From the NCBI RefSeq assembly GCF_039652615.1, contig NZ_JBDJAC010000007.1, positions 124,001 to 188,000 of the forward strand: DNA of 64,000 bases. The letters run 5' to 3'. Made by a program: the position numbers and the translations under genes. This document shows, piece by piece, positions 36,990-48,721 of the stretch. Positions within the stretch are counted from its first letter, which is position 1, and each line of letters opens with the position of its first letter. This stretch comes from Fulvimarina sp039652615 (GTDB lineage Bacteria > Pseudomonadota > Alphaproteobacteria > Rhizobiales > Rhizobiaceae). Below the pieces are notes generated by a model. That model saw only the letters and a program-made list of their open reading frames with translations, ran no database searches and had not been told where the DNA came from.

Positions 36990-38252
36990 TTACTCGGCCG
37001 GTTGTTCTTCGGGATCGCGCGGACGTCGATTCTTTCGCTTGAAAAGACCGCCATCGGCCACGAGCGCACAGATGAGCGCGCCCGTTCCGAGAACGCAAAA
37101 ACCCACCAGCAACGGCACGATGCTGCCGTCGTAATAGGAGCCGATGATCGCGCCGAAGATGCCGCCGCCGAATGTCTGCATGAAGCCGAGCACGGAGGAC
37201 GCCGTTCCCGCGACATGGCCAAGCGGGTCCATGGCGAGCGAGTTGAAATTCGTGCCGATGAAACCGAACAGGCAGAAATTCAGGGTGATGATAGGAACGA
37301 AGAACCAGATCGGCGTCGCGCCGCCAAACTCGTAGGCGACGAAGGCATGGAAGAGAGCGAGCCCCAGAAAGCCGAACAGCGCCCCGTGCGAGAGACGGCG
37401 CATGCCGAACCGCTCGACGAGCCTTGAGTTCAGGAAGGACGCGAGCGACATGAAGACGGCGGTGATCGAGAAGATCAGGGTGAAGGAGGGGCCGAGTTCA
37501 TAGGTTTGCGTGAAGATCTGCTCCACCTGATTGATGAAGCCGAACAGAACTCCGAAAATCAGCGATGTCGCCATCGTGTAGCCGAAGGCGACACGGTTCG
37601 TGACGACGATCCGGAACGCTTCGAAAACGCGTTTGCCGGTCAGCTCCCGTCTGTTTTCCGGAGCGAGCGTTTCCGGCAGACGGGTAAAGGCCCAGATGCC
37701 GATGGCGCAGGCGAAGAGAGCGATGGCGACGAAGATTTCACGCCAGGACCCGAACAGCATGATGCCTTGGCCGATATTCGGCGCGACGACCGGGATCGCC
37801 ATGAACACCATCATGACCAGCGACATGACGCTCGCCATCTTGCGGCCGCCGAAGCAGTCGCGGACCACTGAAATCGCAATGACGCGGGTCGCCGCCGCGC
37901 CGATGCCCTGAACGGCGCGCAGCGCGAGAAGAACCTCGAAGGTCGGGGTCGCGATCGCCACCAGCGAGGCGGCGATATAGATCCCGAGACCGGCGAGGAG
38001 AACCGGCCGTCGCCCGAAGCGGTCGGAGAGTGGGCCGAAGATCAGCTGCGCCGCGCCGAAGCCGAGAAGATAGGCCGTAATGACCAGCTGCCGCTGATTT
38101 TCCGCGCCAACACCCAGAGCGGAGCCTATGTCCTGAAGAGCGGGAATGAAAATGTCGATCGCGGCCGAATTGAGCGCCATCAGACACGCAATCAGGGTGA
38201 CGAGTTCCCAATAGGGAAGGCCTCGCGTTTCAGAGTTCGGCGCGACGGGCAT
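36990..38252 (-). CDS. Bcr/CflA-type multidrug efflux MFS transporter
   Basis: A 12-helix drug:H+ antiporter of 420 aa. ALNSAAIDIFIPALQDIG (DHA1 helix 1), the loop GPLSDRFGRRPVLLAGLGIY and RAVQGIGAAATRVIAISVVRD (motif C region) are typical of Bcr/CflA. The tail is polar. It reads leftward. An inverted repeat resembling a TetR operator lies about 70 bp upstream of the start. Confidence 0.92.
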   Translation of the reverse strand: MPVAPNSETRGLPYWELVTLIACLMALNSAAIDIFIPALQDIGSALGVGAENQRQLVITAYLLGFGAAQLIFGPLSDRFGRRPVLLAGLGIYIAASLVAIATPTFEVLLALRAVQGIGAAATRVIAISVVRDCFGGRKMASVMSLVMMVFMAIPVVAPNIGQGIMLFGSWREIFVAIALFACAIGIWAFTRLPETLAPENRRELTGKRVFEAFRIVVTNRVAFGYTMATSLIFGVLFGFINQVEQIFTQTYELGPSFTLIFSITAVFMSLASFLNSRLVERFGMRRLSHGALFGFLGLALFHAFVAYEFGGATPIWFFVPIITLNFCLFGFIGTNFNSLAMDPLGHVAGTASSVLGFMQTFGGGIFGAIIGSYYDGSIVPLLVGFCVLGTGALICALVADGGLFKRKNRRPRDPEEQPAE

Positions 38253-38319
38253 GAATGATGCTTTCAGATTATTCGTAACGCTTGTTATTTGTGCGGTGCA
38301 GAAATATCGGCAAGCCTAC

Positions 38320-38334
38320 GAAACAGTACGTTTC
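38320..38334. promoter_or_regulatory. possible TetR-type operator upstream of the efflux gene
   Basis: GAAAC-N5-GTTTC (core GAAACAGTACGTTTC), a palindrome-like site 68 bp before the efflux start. TetR repressors often use such sites, but no tetR gene is adjacent here. Confidence 0.3.
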
Positions 38335-38377
38335 ACAAATCGCATTGATCGCCGCGGCGTATCCACAAACGACAAGA

Positions 38378-38395
38378 GCCCGCCTGTCGGCGGGC
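38378..38395 (-). terminator. terminator of purL-bolA-grxD block
   Basis: On the minus strand the stem GCCCGCC/GGCGGGC with a 4-nt loop is followed by TCTTGTCGTTTG, downstream of grxD. Confidence 0.7.
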
Positions 38396-38427
38396 CCTCG
38401 AGACTGCATTTCGCTGTACGGTAGGTG

Positions 38428-38775
38428 TCAGCCCGCAGCCGGCTGGGGAGCTGTGGTGGCAATGCCGTTGTCTTCGAAGTGCTGCTTGAGCTCTCCGGCC
38501 TGGAACATCTCGCGCACGATGTCGCAACCGCCCACGAACTCGCCCTTTACATAAAGCTGCGGGATCGTCGGCCAGTCGCTGTATTCCTTGATGCCCTGGC
38601 GGAGCTCGTCCGATGTGAGAACGTTCACGCCCTTATACTCGACGCCCATATAGTCCATGATCTGGACCACCTGGCCGGAGAACCCGCACTGCGGGAAGGA
38701 CGGCGTGCCCTTCATGAAAACGACGACGTCGTTCGACTTCACTTCGTTCGAGATCCAGTCGTTGATGCTGCTCAT
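38428..38775 (-). CDS. grxD: monothiol glutaredoxin Grx4/GrxD
   Basis: Carries and transfers [2Fe-2S] clusters, often together with BolA. The 115-aa product has the CGFS active site (FPQCGFSGQVVQI), WPTIPQLYVKGEFVGGCDIV and the glutathione-binding region. The start has an SD-like GAAGA. It is next to bolA on the same strand, consistent with the known Grx4-BolA complex. Confidence 0.96.
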   Translation of the reverse strand: MSSINDWISNEVKSNDVVVFMKGTPSFPQCGFSGQVVQIMDYMGVEYKGVNVLTSDELRQGIKEYSDWPTIPQLYVKGEFVGGCDIVREMFQAGELKQHFEDNGIATTAPQPAAG

Positions 38776-38876
38776 TTTTCGTCTTCCTGTCGTCTTCGGG
38801 TTGAAAGCCCGAGGTGGGAATTTTGGTGTTCGGCAATCAGAAAGGCAGGCCGTTTCCAGTTTGCGTGTCCGACCGA

Positions 38877-39113
38877 CTAATCCTTCGGGGCGCTTGTCTG
38901 CAATGCGAGTGCATGAAGTTCGTCACCCAATTTGCCCTTCAGCGCGCGGTTGACCGCCTGATGCTGCTGAACGCGCGATTTGCCCCGGAAGCTTTCCGAA
39001 ACGATCTCGGCCGCATAGTGATCGCCATCGCCTGCAAGATCACGGATCGTGACGGACGCGTCGGGAATCGCTTCCTTGATCATGCGTTCGATATCACCGG
39101 CATTCATCGGCAT
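38877..39113 (-). CDS. BolA family protein
   Basis: A 78-aa BolA-fold protein, partner of CGFS glutaredoxins in iron-sulfur and iron regulation. The signature RVQQHQAVNRALKGKLGDELHALAL contains the family's helix and conserved His residues. It lies between purL and grxD on the same strand, the common Rhizobiales order. Confidence 0.93.
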   Translation of the reverse strand: MPMNAGDIERMIKEAIPDASVTIRDLAGDGDHYAAEIVSESFRGKSRVQQHQAVNRALKGKLGDELHALALQTSAPKD

Positions 39114-39198
39114 CGGCGGTTTCCTCGCTTGTTTCGGCTTTCTTCTGCGAAGGTAAGCGCGAAGCGCCCGCCCTGCAATCGCTTCGCCCCGTTATCGT

Positions 39199-41421
<2,223 letters not shown>

Positions 41422-41522
41422 GACGTCTTTCATGACAAGGTAGAGTCTTATCGGCGCTTTAGCATCAACGCATCGCAGCGACAAAGGGGCAGGGCGCGCG
41501 CTTGGCGCAACTCTTGGGTTCG

Positions 41523-41939
41523 TCAGCCGGAAGCACCCGGCGCACCTGGCGGCGGAACGAGACCGATCGTCTTCAGAACCAGAGCCATGATGAACATCGC
41601 GCCGAACCAATGGGCACAATGAAGCGCGGTCCGCCCCACCGATACGTTGCGGTAGCCGAGGGATACCACGAGCGCGGGGACGACGAAGCCGATCCAGATG
41701 ACGACGGCACTCCCGAGGGCCATCGTCCATTCGCCGGCTTCCGGCGGAGCGAGAATCAGCGCGCCGGCAAGGATCGAGCAGAGCCAGAATTCGGCAAGGA
41801 AGACGATCGCGATAAAGCCAATGGACCGCCGATTGCCGGCACCTGAGGACGGCACGACCGCCGCAAGGGCGGCTCCGAACGCAAGGCTGGCGATCGTCGC
41901 TGCGAGGATGGGAACGATGTTCAGAAAAATATAGATCAA
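41523..41939 (-). CDS. DUF1761-like small membrane protein
   Basis: A 138-aa inner-membrane protein with four hydrophobic segments. The middle and C-terminal pattern (SAVVIWIGFVVPALVVSLGY... WFGAMFIMALVLKTI) resembles DUF1761. The function is unknown. It lies upstream of purL on the same strand with a gap of about 100 nt and is divergent from recJ. Confidence 0.65.
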   Translation of the reverse strand: MIYIFLNIVPILAATIASLAFGAALAAVVPSSGAGNRRSIGFIAIVFLAEFWLCSILAGALILAPPEAGEWTMALGSAVVIWIGFVVPALVVSLGYRNVSVGRTALHCAHWFGAMFIMALVLKTIGLVPPPGAPGASG

Positions 41940-42111
41940 GGCTGGCCCGCCATTTCAATCGTTCTGTCGAGGTAAGGGTATCGCTCGGCAGAGGTGAATC
42001 AAGGCGCTGCGGCATCTGGGCCGCAGGCGCCGGCCGGCTGTCGACGAAAGGTTTGGACCACTGCGTCCGCTTGCCCTCCCGCTCGGCCGCCGCATCGTCT
42101 ATGAGGGCGTC

Positions 42112-43896
42112 ATGGCGCGGAACGGACAAGCATTTCTGGGAGTGGAGCAGTCGCTCAGCGGACGCAAGTGGCGCGCGGCGCTCGACGAGCGCGGCGAAGC
42201 GCTGGCGCTCGCGATGAGCCAAAAGCAGGGGATCGACGAGATCGTCGCGCGCGTGCTCGCTGCCCGCGGCGTGACGGGCGATGAGGCCCACGTCTTCCTC
42301 GCGCCGCGCCTGCGTGACCTAATGCCGGACCCGTCCGCTCTCACCGATATGGACGCGGCGGCCGATCGGATCGCCTCGGCCATCGAAAAGCGTGAACGTG
42401 TCGCGATCTTCGGTGACTACGATGTGGACGGGGCATCCTCGGCCGCGCTTATGTGGCGATATCTGAACCATTTCGGGATCGATGCCCGCATCTACATCCC
42501 CGACCGCGTGACGGAAGGGTACGGGCCGAGCGTTGCCGCCATGGGTGAACTCGCCTCTGAGGCGAGCCTTGTCGTCACGGTCGATTGCGGCACCGCCAGC
42601 TTCGATCCAATCGAGGCCGCAAAGGCTGCCGGGGCCGATGTCGTCGTTCTCGATCATCACCAGACGGGACCGGACATTCCGGCGGCCACGGCCCTCGTTA
42701 ATCCGAACCGGCAGGATGATGTCGCCGGTCTCGGCTATCTTTGTGCTGCCGGCGTTATCTTCATGGCGCTGGTCGCCGTCAACCGTGCCCTGCGCAAACG
42801 GGGCACGACGGAACTGCCCGATATTCTAGCCTGGCTCGATATTGTCGCGCTCGCGACGGTCTGCGACGTGGTTCCGCTGACCGGGCTCAACCGCGCCTTC
42901 GTCGTTCAGGGCCTAAAGGTGATGCGGACGATGGAAAATGTCGGGCTCTCCGCACTGACACGGATCGCGCGGCTTTCCGGTCCGATCGAGCCTCATCATT
43001 TGGGCTTCCTGCTTGGTCCCCGAATCAATGCCGGGGGACGGATCGGCGATGCGGCGCTCGGAAGCCGTCTCCTCTGCCTCAGCGATGCGGCTGAGGCCGA
43101 AGCGCTCGCGGTAAGGCTCGACGGTTTCAACCGGGAGCGTCAGGCCATGGAGCAGGTCATGCTCCGCGATGCCGAAGAGGCGGTTCTGCGCGAGATCGGA
43201 ACCGGGGAGGGGCCTCCCGTTCTCGTGACCTCCTCAAGCGACTGGCATCCGGGAATCGTCGGCCTTTTGGCGGCAAGGCTCAAGGAGCGCTTTCGCAGAC
43301 CGGCCTTCGCCGTAGCATTCGATGCGAACGGAAAGGGAAGCGGTTCCGGCCGTTCGATCAGCGGTGTCGATCTCGGCCGGCTCGTGCGCGATGCGGTGGC
43401 CGAGGGGATTCTCGATAAGGGCGGCGGCCACGCAATGGCGGCTGGCATCACCATCCAGCGAGAGCGCATGTCCGACTTTCGCGCCTTCGTCGAGGAGCGT
43501 GCGCTGGAGGCCGTAAACCGCACCCGGGCGAGCGAAAGCCTGAGCATCGACGGGGCTCTCGGCGCATCCGGCCTTTCGCCGGATCTCTACCGTGCCGTCG
43601 AGGCGGCTGGGCCATTCGGGCAGGGGCATTCGACGCCGGTCTTCGCTCTTGGAAACCTGCGTGTCCTCAACGCCTCCATCGTCGGCCACGCTCATGTTCG
43701 CGCGAATGTCGGCGGGCCGTCTGGTGGGCGGGCGGATATCATCGCCTTCAAGCAGGCCGAAACGCCGATCGGCGAGCGGCTGCTGAACCGGTCGGATCGC
43801 CCGATCCATATTGCCGGCTCTCTCTCGCTCGACCGTTTTCGAGGGCAGGAGCAAGTTCGTCTGCGCGTCGTCGATGTCGCGGACGCGCCAGACTGA
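42112..43896 (+). CDS. recJ: single-stranded-DNA-specific exonuclease RecJ
   Basis: 5'-3' ssDNA exonuclease of recombination and mismatch repair, 594 aa. The DHH-family motifs are present: IFGDYDVDGASSAALM (motif I, about 100), VVTVDCGTASFDP (motif II), VVLDHHQTG (DHH, about 180) and the DHHA1 part GGGHAMAAGITI (about 440). A GAGGG SD lies just before the ATG. Confidence 0.96.
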   Translation: MARNGQAFLGVEQSLSGRKWRAALDERGEALALAMSQKQGIDEIVARVLAARGVTGDEAHVFLAPRLRDLMPDPSALTDMDAAADRIASAIEKRERVAIFGDYDVDGASSAALMWRYLNHFGIDARIYIPDRVTEGYGPSVAAMGELASEASLVVTVDCGTASFDPIEAAKAAGADVVVLDHHQTGPDIPAATALVNPNRQDDVAGLGYLCAAGVIFMALVAVNRALRKRGTTELPDILAWLDIVALATVCDVVPLTGLNRAFVVQGLKVMRTMENVGLSALTRIARLSGPIEPHHLGFLLGPRINAGGRIGDAALGSRLLCLSDAAEAEALAVRLDGFNRERQAMEQVMLRDAEEAVLREIGTGEGPPVLVTSSSDWHPGIVGLLAARLKERFRRPAFAVAFDANGKGSGSGRSISGVDLGRLVRDAVAEGILDKGGGHAMAAGITIQRERMSDFRAFVEERALEAVNRTRASESLSIDGALGASGLSPDLYRAVEAAGPFGQGHSTPVFALGNLRVLNASIVGHAHVRANVGGPSGGRADIIAFKQAETPIGERLLNRSDRPIHIAGSLSLDRFRGQEQVRLRVVDVADAPD

Positions 43897-44116
43897 TTCA
43901 AGACCTGCGCAAGCCGCTGGGCCTACAAATCTCCTGCACCTGCAGGCCGAAACCTCCGTCGGACGTGACGCCAGTCAGACTGTATTCGAGGGACCGCCGG
44001 ACCGCCGGTATATCGATGAAGATTTCATTAAAATAGCCGGTCTCTAACGTTTCGTTGATGAATTTCCTTCATGATGGGACGGGCATTCACGGGTGCTGGA
44101 TCGAGGGAACTTAGAC

Positions 44117-45538
44117 TTGTTCAAGAAAAAACGTCAAAAACTCAGCTACGGCGAGCAGGTGGCTGAAGCGCTCTTCAGGACTTCCCCGGACGCTTTGTTC
44201 ATCATTCAGGACGGCGTCATTTCGGACTGCAACGCTGCAACCGAGATATTTCTGAAAGGCCCGAAAGAGCAGATTACCGGACTGAAACCCGTTCAAATTT
44301 CGCCCGAATTGCAGCCGGACGGTAGTAAAAGCGCCGACGGTCTCACCGCGCATATGAAAAACGCGGTTCGCGACGGCATTACCCGTTTCGAGTGGCGCAT
44401 CAAGCGCCTTGATGGCTCGCAGTTTCCCGGTTTTGTCACGTTTGTTGCGACCGAAGTCGATGAGCGGCCGGCGCTCTCCTGCTTCCTCGTCGACATGACC
44501 ATCATGGTCGATTTGAGAAACTTGCAGGAAGAGCAGAAAAAGGCGGAAGAAGCCGCTACAGCGAAGCAGAAGCGGGCTTTCGACGTGCTTGCGAACGGTC
44601 TTTCGAAGATCGCATCAGGCAACCTCTGCGTTCGTGCTTCCAAGGACATGCCGGACGGTTTCGACAAGATCGGAAACGACTTCGATTCGGCGGTCGTCGC
44701 ACTCTCGCTCGCCTTGTCGGAGGTCGCGACATCGGTCCGCTCCGTCTCATCCACATCGGAAGAAATCGCGAGTACGTCGGACGATCTCTCCCGGCGGACC
44801 GAGCACCAAGCTGCAACGCTCGAACAGACAGTCGCTGCGCTGAACGAGATCTCGCGGGCCGTCGATGAGACCGCAAAGAATACCGGCGAAGCGAAGAAAG
44901 TCGCGCAGAGTGCGCGCTCCAAGGCTGAAAGCGGCGGCGCCGTCGTCACCAAAGCGATCGGAGCGATGACCCAGATCGAAGAGTCGTCAAACCGGATCAA
45001 TCAGATCATCTCCGTGATCGATGAAATTGCCTTTCAGACCAACCTTCTCGCGCTCAACGCTGGCGTAGAGGCGGCGCGCGCCGGAGAGGCAGGTCGCGGA
45101 TTTGCCGTGGTGGCGCAGGAAGTGCGTGCGCTTGCCCAGCGCTCCGCACAAGCTGCCAAGGAGATCAAGGGGTTGATCTCCACCTCCTCCGAACAGGTAT
45201 CGCTCGGCGTCGAGCTCGTGACAGCGTCCGGCAAGAGCCTCGACGAGATCGTCCACGAAGTGAAGACGATGTCGGATGTCATCAACGAGATCGCGACCGC
45301 CGCGACCTCACAGGCAACAGGCCTTCGCGAGCTGAGCGGCGCCGCCGACAATATGGACAAGGTCACTCAGCAGAACGCAGCCGTCGTCGAAGAGGCGACA
45401 GCCTCCGCAAGGTCGCTCGCGGCTGAAGCGCGGAAGCTCGACAGCATCGCGCGACGCTTCCAGTTCGATGATGCCGCCGGCCATTCGAGCAGCTCTTCAT
45501 CCGGTGGATCGCGTTCGCATCGAAAAGCGGCGGCCTGA
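44117..45538 (+). CDS. soluble methyl-accepting chemotaxis protein with PAS domain
   Basis: Cytoplasmic chemoreceptor. An N-terminal PAS domain (ALFRTSPDALFIIQDGVISD, about 13-120) senses an unknown cue, followed by a HAMP-like helix and the MCP signalling domain with the hairpin tip EIAFQTNLLALNAGVEAARA and GRGFAVVAQEVRALAQRSA. No membrane segment is visible. I prefer the TTG at 44117 because GAGGGA lies at SD distance; a GTG at 44093 is the alternative. The C-terminal tail is Ser/Arg-rich without a clear CheR-binding pentapeptide. Confidence 0.9.
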   Translation: MFKKKRQKLSYGEQVAEALFRTSPDALFIIQDGVISDCNAATEIFLKGPKEQITGLKPVQISPELQPDGSKSADGLTAHMKNAVRDGITRFEWRIKRLDGSQFPGFVTFVATEVDERPALSCFLVDMTIMVDLRNLQEEQKKAEEAATAKQKRAFDVLANGLSKIASGNLCVRASKDMPDGFDKIGNDFDSAVVALSLALSEVATSVRSVSSTSEEIASTSDDLSRRTEHQAATLEQTVAALNEISRAVDETAKNTGEAKKVAQSARSKAESGGAVVTKAIGAMTQIEESSNRINQIISVIDEIAFQTNLLALNAGVEAARAGEAGRGFAVVAQEVRALAQRSAQAAKEIKGLISTSSEQVSLGVELVTASGKSLDEIVHEVKTMSDVINEIATAATSQATGLRELSGAADNMDKVTQQNAAVVEEATASARSLAAEARKLDSIARRFQFDDAAGHSSSSSSGGSRSHRKAAA

Positions 45539-45599
45539 GGCATTTCTCCGGAGCCCAACCGACGCGCATCGCGGCCGGTATGGTGAAGACTCGACAAAC

Positions 45600-45634
45600 A
45601 TCTCGCGTGCGACCTGATCGGGCGCGAGATTTTT
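45600..45634 (+). terminator. terminator after the chemoreceptor gene
   Basis: Stem ATCTCGCG/CGCGAGAT followed by TTTT, 62 nt after the stop. Confidence 0.75.
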
Positions 45635-45694
45635 GCGTCCTGCGACAGTCGATGACCGTGGCATCACACTCTTCAAGTCAGCGCCGGAAGCTTG

Positions 45695-45815
45695 TCATAC
45701 CCACGGGCCTTTGAAACCAATGGTTTCATACGGCCCTCGGGAGCCCGAGCGGCGCCCGAGCCACTCGTCGGACCAGAATTGACCTGTCGGTCAATTCATT
45801 TGTCCGGCGGTATCA
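45695..45815. repeat. dispersed inverted-terminal repeat, copy 3
   Basis: A 121-bp copy with all shared blocks: CCTTTGAAACCAATGGTTTC, GGGAGCCCGAGCGGCG and AATTGACC-N4-GGTCAATT (a perfect small palindrome here), ending GTCCGGCGGTATCA. The terminal TCA forms the TGA stop of the convergent ABC ATPase gene, exactly as copy 2 does for its neighbour. Confidence 0.83.
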
Positions 45816-46778
45816 AACGGTGACCGGATGATGGCAGGCAGCCCGCCGATCCGAGCCTGCCATCTTCGCTTCGAGCGCTGGATCTGTCTTTCGGCAATCG
45901 CTCTCTGCCTTCGGGCATCGCTCGGCGAAAGCGCAGCCTTTCGGCGGATCGTAAGGGTTCGGCAGTTCGCCGGTATCGCCGCCTTCGGACATGCGTTTCT
46001 GGCCGGGAACCGGAGCAGAACGCAAGAGAAGATCCGTGTAGGGGTGAAGCGGTGAACCGAAGGCACTGTGATCTGGTGCCTCTTCCACGATCCGTCCAAA
46101 ATACATCACGGCGAGCCTCGTTGCGACGCTCTCCACCACTGCCAGATCGTGGCTGATGAAGATATAAGTCAGGTCACGCTCGCGTTTCAGGCGGCCAAGG
46201 AGGTTCAGGACCTGCGCCTGAACGGAAACGTCGAGCGCCGAAACGGGTTCGTCGAGAACGATGATCTCCGGATCGGCCGCGAGCGCTCGCGCGATACCGA
46301 TGCGTTGGGCCTGACCGCCGGAAAATTCATGCGGATAGCGTTCGAGAAACGCCGGATCGAGATTGACGGCTTCGCAGAGCTCTTCAAGTCGGATTTTCCG
46401 ATCCCGCGCATTTAATCCCCGCAGATGCTTCATCGGCGCTTCGAGGATCGCCCGAATCCGGTGGCGCGGATTGAGCGATGAAACCGGGTCCTGAAACACA
46501 TACTGCACTTTCTGCGCGAGCGCTTTCGCGCCTCCGTCCGTCAAGTCTTTGCCATTCAGCCGGATGATGCCCTCGCTCGGCGCATCGAGACCCACCAGCA
46601 TGCGCGCGAGGGTGGATTTCCCGCAGCCCGACTCGCCGACAATGCCGAGCGTATCGCCTCGTTCGATCGCAAAATCGACGCCGCGAACAGCGGTCAGCTC
46701 GGGTTTGGCGCGTCCGAAGATCGTCCGACCGCCGCCGAACCGGCGTGTCAGGTTGGTGACGTCCAGAAGGGGGCTCAC
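45813..46778 (-). CDS. peptide-type ABC transporter ATP-binding protein (OppF/DppF)
   Basis: A 321-aa ATPase of the oligopeptide/dipeptide/nickel ABC family. Walker A is GESGCGKSTL, the signature is FSGGQAQRIGIARAL, Walker B is IIVLDEPVSALD, and the OppF C-terminal Cys motif GCAFAERCPKAESDC could ligate a metal. Its ATG overlaps the stop of the fused permease-ATPase gene by 4 nt. The stop codon lies in repeat copy 3. Confidence 0.93.
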   Translation of the reverse strand: MSPLLDVTNLTRRFGGGRTIFGRAKPELTAVRGVDFAIERGDTLGIVGESGCGKSTLARMLVGLDAPSEGIIRLNGKDLTDGGAKALAQKVQYVFQDPVSSLNPRHRIRAILEAPMKHLRGLNARDRKIRLEELCEAVNLDPAFLERYPHEFSGGQAQRIGIARALAADPEIIVLDEPVSALDVSVQAQVLNLLGRLKRERDLTYIFISHDLAVVESVATRLAVMYFGRIVEEAPDHSAFGSPLHPYTDLLLRSAPVPGQKRMSEGGDTGELPNPYDPPKGCAFAERCPKAESDCRKTDPALEAKMAGSDRRAACHHPVTV

Positions 46779-48721
46779 GCGTTGGCCTCCAGCGTTTCAC
46801 CGGCCGCAAGTGGATGAATGCATCGCGCTTCGATGTGGCCGCGTTTCCGTTCCATCGGAATGGTGCCCGTCCTGCAATCGGCAGCAGCGCGCGGGCAGCG
46901 CGGCGCGAAGGCGCAGCCCTCAGGCAGCCTGTCGACGGCAGGCGGGCGCCCCTTGATCGCGGAAAGCCTTCGGTCCGGTTCGCCCATCACCGGCACGCAA
47001 TCGACGAGCATCCGGGTATAGGGATGCGCGGGGTTTGTCATCACCTCGTCTGTCGGACCGGTCTCTACGATACGGCCGGCATACATCACGGCCACGCGGT
47101 CGGCGATTTCCGAGACGACGCCGAAATCGTGGGTAATGAACAATACGGCCGTGCCGCGTTCCTTTCGCAGAATGTCGAGCAGTTTCAGCACCTGTGCCTG
47201 CACCGTAACGTCGAGCGCGGTCGTCGGTTCGTCGGCGATGATCAGTTTCGGATCGTTTGCGAGCGCCATGGCGATGGACACGCGCTGGCGTAGCCCGCCG
47301 GATAGCTCGTGCGGATAGGCATTCATCCGCGCTTCGGCGTTCGGAATACGGACCTGCCGCATCAAGGTCAGCGCCTTGTCGCGCGCCTGCGACTGGCTGA
47401 AGCTCTGATGCGCCTGGATCGCCTCGATCAGCTGTTCGCCGGCGGTAAAAAGCGGATGAAGCGTCGCCAGCGGGTCCTGAAAGACATAGGCGATGTCGCC
47501 GCCACGCAGATCGCGCAAGCGTTTGTCCGATACATCGAGTAGATCTTCACTCAGAAATCCGACCTGACCTCCGGCGATCGTCCCGGGCGGGGAGGGCACG
47601 AGCCCTGTGAGGCTCATCGCAGTGACCGATTTGCCCGAGCCCGATTCCCCCAGAAGCCCGAGACATTCGCCCGGCCGAATGGCCAAGTCGACGCCGCCGA
47701 CCGCCTTGTGAATGCTGCGGCCAATCCGGAATTCAGTTTTGAGATCGCGCACATCGAGAACGCGGTCGCTCTGTTCCAGCCTTGCGTCTTTCGCTCTTTC
47801 GCCAGCAATGGCCGTGCGGGCGGAAGGGCGGGCAAGTGCGCCGGAGCGAAGGCGCGGATCGAGCACATCGCGAATGCCATCGCCAAGAAGATTGATCGAC
47901 AGGACGATGAGGAAGATCATCAGGCCGGGGACCAGCGATACGAAGGGCGAGGTGAAGAGCACCTTACGCCCTTCGCCCAGCATCGATCCCAGATCGGCCT
48001 GCGGTGGCTGCGCACCGAGACCAAGAAAGGAGAGACCAGCCGTTTCGAGTATCATCCATCCGATCGTGGTCGACAGCGTGATGACGATGGTCGGCAGGAC
48101 GTTCGGCAGGACCTCGGTCACGATGATCATGAGGTTCGATTTGCCGGAGAGCCTCGCCGCATCGACGAATTCTCGCCGCGCAAGCCCAACGGTGATGCCG
48201 CGAATATTGCGCGCGAAGAATGGCACGTTGACGATCGCGATCGCATAGAGCGCGTTGATGAGGCCGGGGCCGAGTATGGCGACGATCGCCAGTGCGAGCA
48301 GGATATAGGGAAAGGCCATCATCAGATCGATGAAGCGCATCAGGGCCTGATCCGTCCGTCCGCCGGCATAGCCGGCGACGAGGCCGATGGCAGAGCCTGC
48401 GAGGGCCGCGATCAGCGAGGCCGAGAGCCCCACGGCAAGCGACACCCGCGTTCCCCAGATCAGCCGGGAGAGCATGTCGCGGCCGAGCGCATCCGTGCCG
48501 AGGAGATGACCGGCCGAAAACGGGGGGATCAGGCGGTTCGCCGGATCGGTGGCGTTCGGATCTGCAAGCGGAAGGATCGGCGCGAGGAGCGCCGTGAGAA
48601 CCACGAGCACGAGCACCGCGAGCCCGAAGGTCGCGAGCTTGTTGTTGAGGAGAAGCGAGAGCGACGATGGACGACCTGAGCCAGCCGTCGCTTCGGGATC
48701 ATTTGCAGCAACCGCGCTCAT
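46775..48721 (-). CDS. fused ABC permease-ATPase (DppC-DppD type)
   Basis: A 648-aa protein combining two subunits. Residues about 1-290 are an OppC/DppC permease (GTDALGRDMLSRLIWGTRVS, EFVDAARLSGKSNLMIIVTE as EAA motif). Residues about 320-648 are an OppD/DppD ATPase (Walker A GESGSGKS, signature LSGGLRQRVSIAMAL, Walker B IIADEPTTALD, Cys motif GCAFAPRCPRAAADC). No stop or frameshift separates the halves. It overlaps both neighbours by 4 nt, so stoichiometry is fixed one permease to one ATPase. Confidence 0.93.
   Translation of the reverse strand: MSAVAANDPEATAGSGRPSSLSLLLNNKLATFGLAVLVLVVLTALLAPILPLADPNATDPANRLIPPFSAGHLLGTDALGRDMLSRLIWGTRVSLAVGLSASLIAALAGSAIGLVAGYAGGRTDQALMRFIDLMMAFPYILLALAIVAILGPGLINALYAIAIVNVPFFARNIRGITVGLARREFVDAARLSGKSNLMIIVTEVLPNVLPTIVITLSTTIGWMILETAGLSFLGLGAQPPQADLGSMLGEGRKVLFTSPFVSLVPGLMIFLIVLSINLLGDGIRDVLDPRLRSGALARPSARTAIAGERAKDARLEQSDRVLDVRDLKTEFRIGRSIHKAVGGVDLAIRPGECLGLLGESGSGKSVTAMSLTGLVPSPPGTIAGGQVGFLSEDLLDVSDKRLRDLRGGDIAYVFQDPLATLHPLFTAGEQLIEAIQAHQSFSQSQARDKALTLMRQVRIPNAEARMNAYPHELSGGLRQRVSIAMALANDPKLIIADEPTTALDVTVQAQVLKLLDILRKERGTAVLFITHDFGVVSEIADRVAVMYAGRIVETGPTDEVMTNPAHPYTRMLVDCVPVMGEPDRRLSAIKGRPPAVDRLPEGCAFAPRCPRAAADCRTGTIPMERKRGHIEARCIHPLAAGETLEANA

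Noticed and set aside
41422..42291. Upstream extension of the purL frame (290 codons)
   Set aside because: PurL similarity begins at 41421; the extension overlaps the opposite membrane-protein and recJ start regions and reads as a non-protein sequence.
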